A stretch of DNA of 15,562 bases from Clostridia bacterium (GTDB lineage Bacteria; Bacillota; Clostridia; Oscillospirales; Acutalibacteraceae): positions 1-15,562 of the forward strand of contig JAFVWD010000034.1 of the NCBI GenBank assembly GCA_017501865.1, read 5' to 3'. The translations under genes and the position numbers were made by a program. Below, piece by piece: positions 14,424 through 15,562 of this stretch (position 1 is its first letter; each line of letters starts with the position of its first letter). The notes beneath the pieces are model-generated. The model was given only the letters and a program-made list of their open reading frames with translations, did not search any database and was not told where the DNA came from.

Positions 14424-15562
14424 ATGAGAATGTATGATATTATAAAAAATAAGCGAGACAACAAAGAACTGACAAAAGAAGAAATAGAATTTTTTGTTTC
14501 GGGCTACACCGAAGGTACTGTTCCCGATTATCAGGCAGCCGCACTTGCTATGGCAATTTACTTTAACGGTATGACAGAAAACGAAACTGCTGTTCTTACT
14601 CAGGCTATGGCAAGCTCGGGTGATATGGTAGATTTATCTTGCTTTGGTGACAAAACTGTAGATAAACACTCCACAGGCGGTGTCGGTGATAAAACTACAC
14701 TCATTGTTGCACCGGTAGTGGCTTCTCTGGGATGCGTAATTGCAAAAATGAGTGGCAGAGGACTCGGCCATACAGGCGGTACTGTCGATAAATTAGAATC
14801 AATAGAAGGCTTTAACACCTCTCTTACCAATACAGAATTTTTTGACCAGGTAAAAAACACAGGCATAGCAGTAGTCGGGCAGACAGGAAACCTGACTCCG
14901 GCTGACAAAAAGCTATATGCTTTAAGAGATGTTACCGCAACTGTTGACAGCTTACCTTTAATTGCCTCAAGCATTATGAGTAAAAAATTAGCGGCAGGCT
15001 CTCACACAATTGTGCTCGATGTAAAATATGGCAGCGGTGCTTTTATGAAAACTCCCGAGGATGCTGTTGCATTAGCAGAAGAGATGGTTAAAATAGGTAA
15101 GACAAACGGCAGAAATATGGCTGCAATTATTACCGATATGAACACTCCTTTAGGAAGAAATATAGGAAATTCACTCGAAGTTACAGAGGCAATTGAGGTT
15201 TTATCGGGAAAAGGTCCTGAAGATTTAAAATACGTTTCTTTTGCTTTAGCCTCGCAAATAGTTTCTCTGTCAAAAAGCATAAATATAAATGATGCAAAAG
15301 CTCTGGTGGAAGAAGCTGTAAAAAGCGGAAGGGCATTAGCAAAATTCAAGGAATGGATTTGTGCTCAGGGCGGTAACGAAGAATGGATAGAGAACCCCGA
15401 GCTCTTCGGAAAAGCTAAATACAAATCAGAAATCATAGCAGAAAAGGACTCATTCATTTCTTCTATGAATGCTGAGGAAATAGGTATTTCGTCCGTTATA
15501 TTGGGTGCAGGTCGTGAAAAAAAAGATGACAAGATAGAGCACACCGCAGGAATTATTCTAAA
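14424..15562 (+). CDS. pdp: Pyrimidine-nucleoside phosphorylase (C-terminus outside window)
   Basis: Splits uridine, deoxyuridine and thymidine to base and (deoxy)ribose-1-phosphate. The open frame runs 379 codons to the window edge, so about 55 residues of the usual 430-440 are missing. The N-terminal helical domain is followed by the phosphate-binding KHSTGGVGDKT at 81-91 and the family signature SGRGLGHTGGTVDKLE at 110-125; VKYGSGAFMK and GRN-type substrate contacts come later. The ATG at 14424 lies 9 nt after the cdd stop, with a weak AGTAGG ribosome binding site; a second ATG two codons in is possible. It could also be called deoA; Firmicute enzymes of this type generally accept both uridine and thymidine. 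Confidence 0.93.
   Translation, partial: MRMYDIIKNKRDNKELTKEEIEFFVSGYTEGTVPDYQAAALAMAIYFNGMTENETAVLTQAMASSGDMVDLSCFGDKTVDKHSTGGVGDKTTLIVAPVVASLGCVIAKMSGRGLGHTGGTVDKLESIEGFNTSLTNTEFFDQVKNTGIAVVGQTGNLTPADKKLYALRDVTATVDSLPLIASSIMSKKLAAGSHTIVLDVKYGSGAFMKTPEDAVALAEEMVKIGKTNGRNMAAIITDMNTPLGRNIGNSLEVTEAIEVLSGKGPEDLKYVSFALASQIVSLSKSININDAKALVEEAVKSGRALAKFKEWICAQGGNEEWIENPELFGKAKYKSEIIAEKDSFISSMNAEEIGISSVILGAGREKKDDKIEHTAGIIL

Overview
The window looks like a chromosomal segment of a low-G+C Gram-positive bacterium of class Clostridia, probably a gut Oscillospiraceae/Ruminococcaceae relative. The reasons are AT-rich genes with strong GGAGG-type ribosome binding sites, frequent GTG and TTG starts, the HemZ form of coproporphyrinogen dehydrogenase, and the recJ-rel-dtd gene order typical of Firmicutes. 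Species cannot be named from the sequence alone.

Left block (1-7500, minus strand): one tightly packed operon read right to left: recJ (single-strand DNA exonuclease), rel (bifunctional ppGpp synthetase/hydrolase), dtd (D-aminoacyl-tRNA deacylase), an MBL-fold hydrolase, hemZ (radical SAM) and a uridine-kinase-like nucleoside kinase cut by the window edge. Most joints overlap by 1-4 nt or are a few bases apart, apart from a 63 nt recJ-rel gap. A good sigma-A-type promoter lies just upstream of recJ. The apt gene often found between recJ and rel is absent.

Middle block (7600-10270): a DUF4234-like membrane protein on the plus strand with its terminator; an unrecognised 162-residue protein on the minus strand with its own strong promoter; then a compact minus-strand cassette coding for an S23/IVP-type four-helix-bundle protein translationally coupled to a COG4627-like methyltransferase. 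The cassette has its own promoter and terminator and is bracketed by two arrays of small phased hairpins (8786-8864 and about 9920-10079). Beyond the second array are a terminator and a tRNA-Leu(CAA) gene. The arrays are the most unusual part of the window: sequence-diverse hairpins, mostly with 3-nt loops, joined by 3-nt linkers that read GAA or TTC, with the polarity switching inside the second array. In several hairpins a recurrent C-A mismatch on the plus strand would be a G-U pair in a minus-strand RNA.

Right block (10377-15562, plus strand): a half-size ABC exporter followed by the nucleoside salvage genes deoD, deoB, cdd and a partial pyrimidine-nucleoside phosphorylase. Together the salvage enzymes deaminate cytidine, split purine and pyrimidine nucleosides by phosphorolysis, and convert (deoxy)ribose-1-phosphate to the 5-phosphate. 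No gene-free stretch exceeds about 300 bases; the longest lie on either side of the tRNA and are described in the entries.
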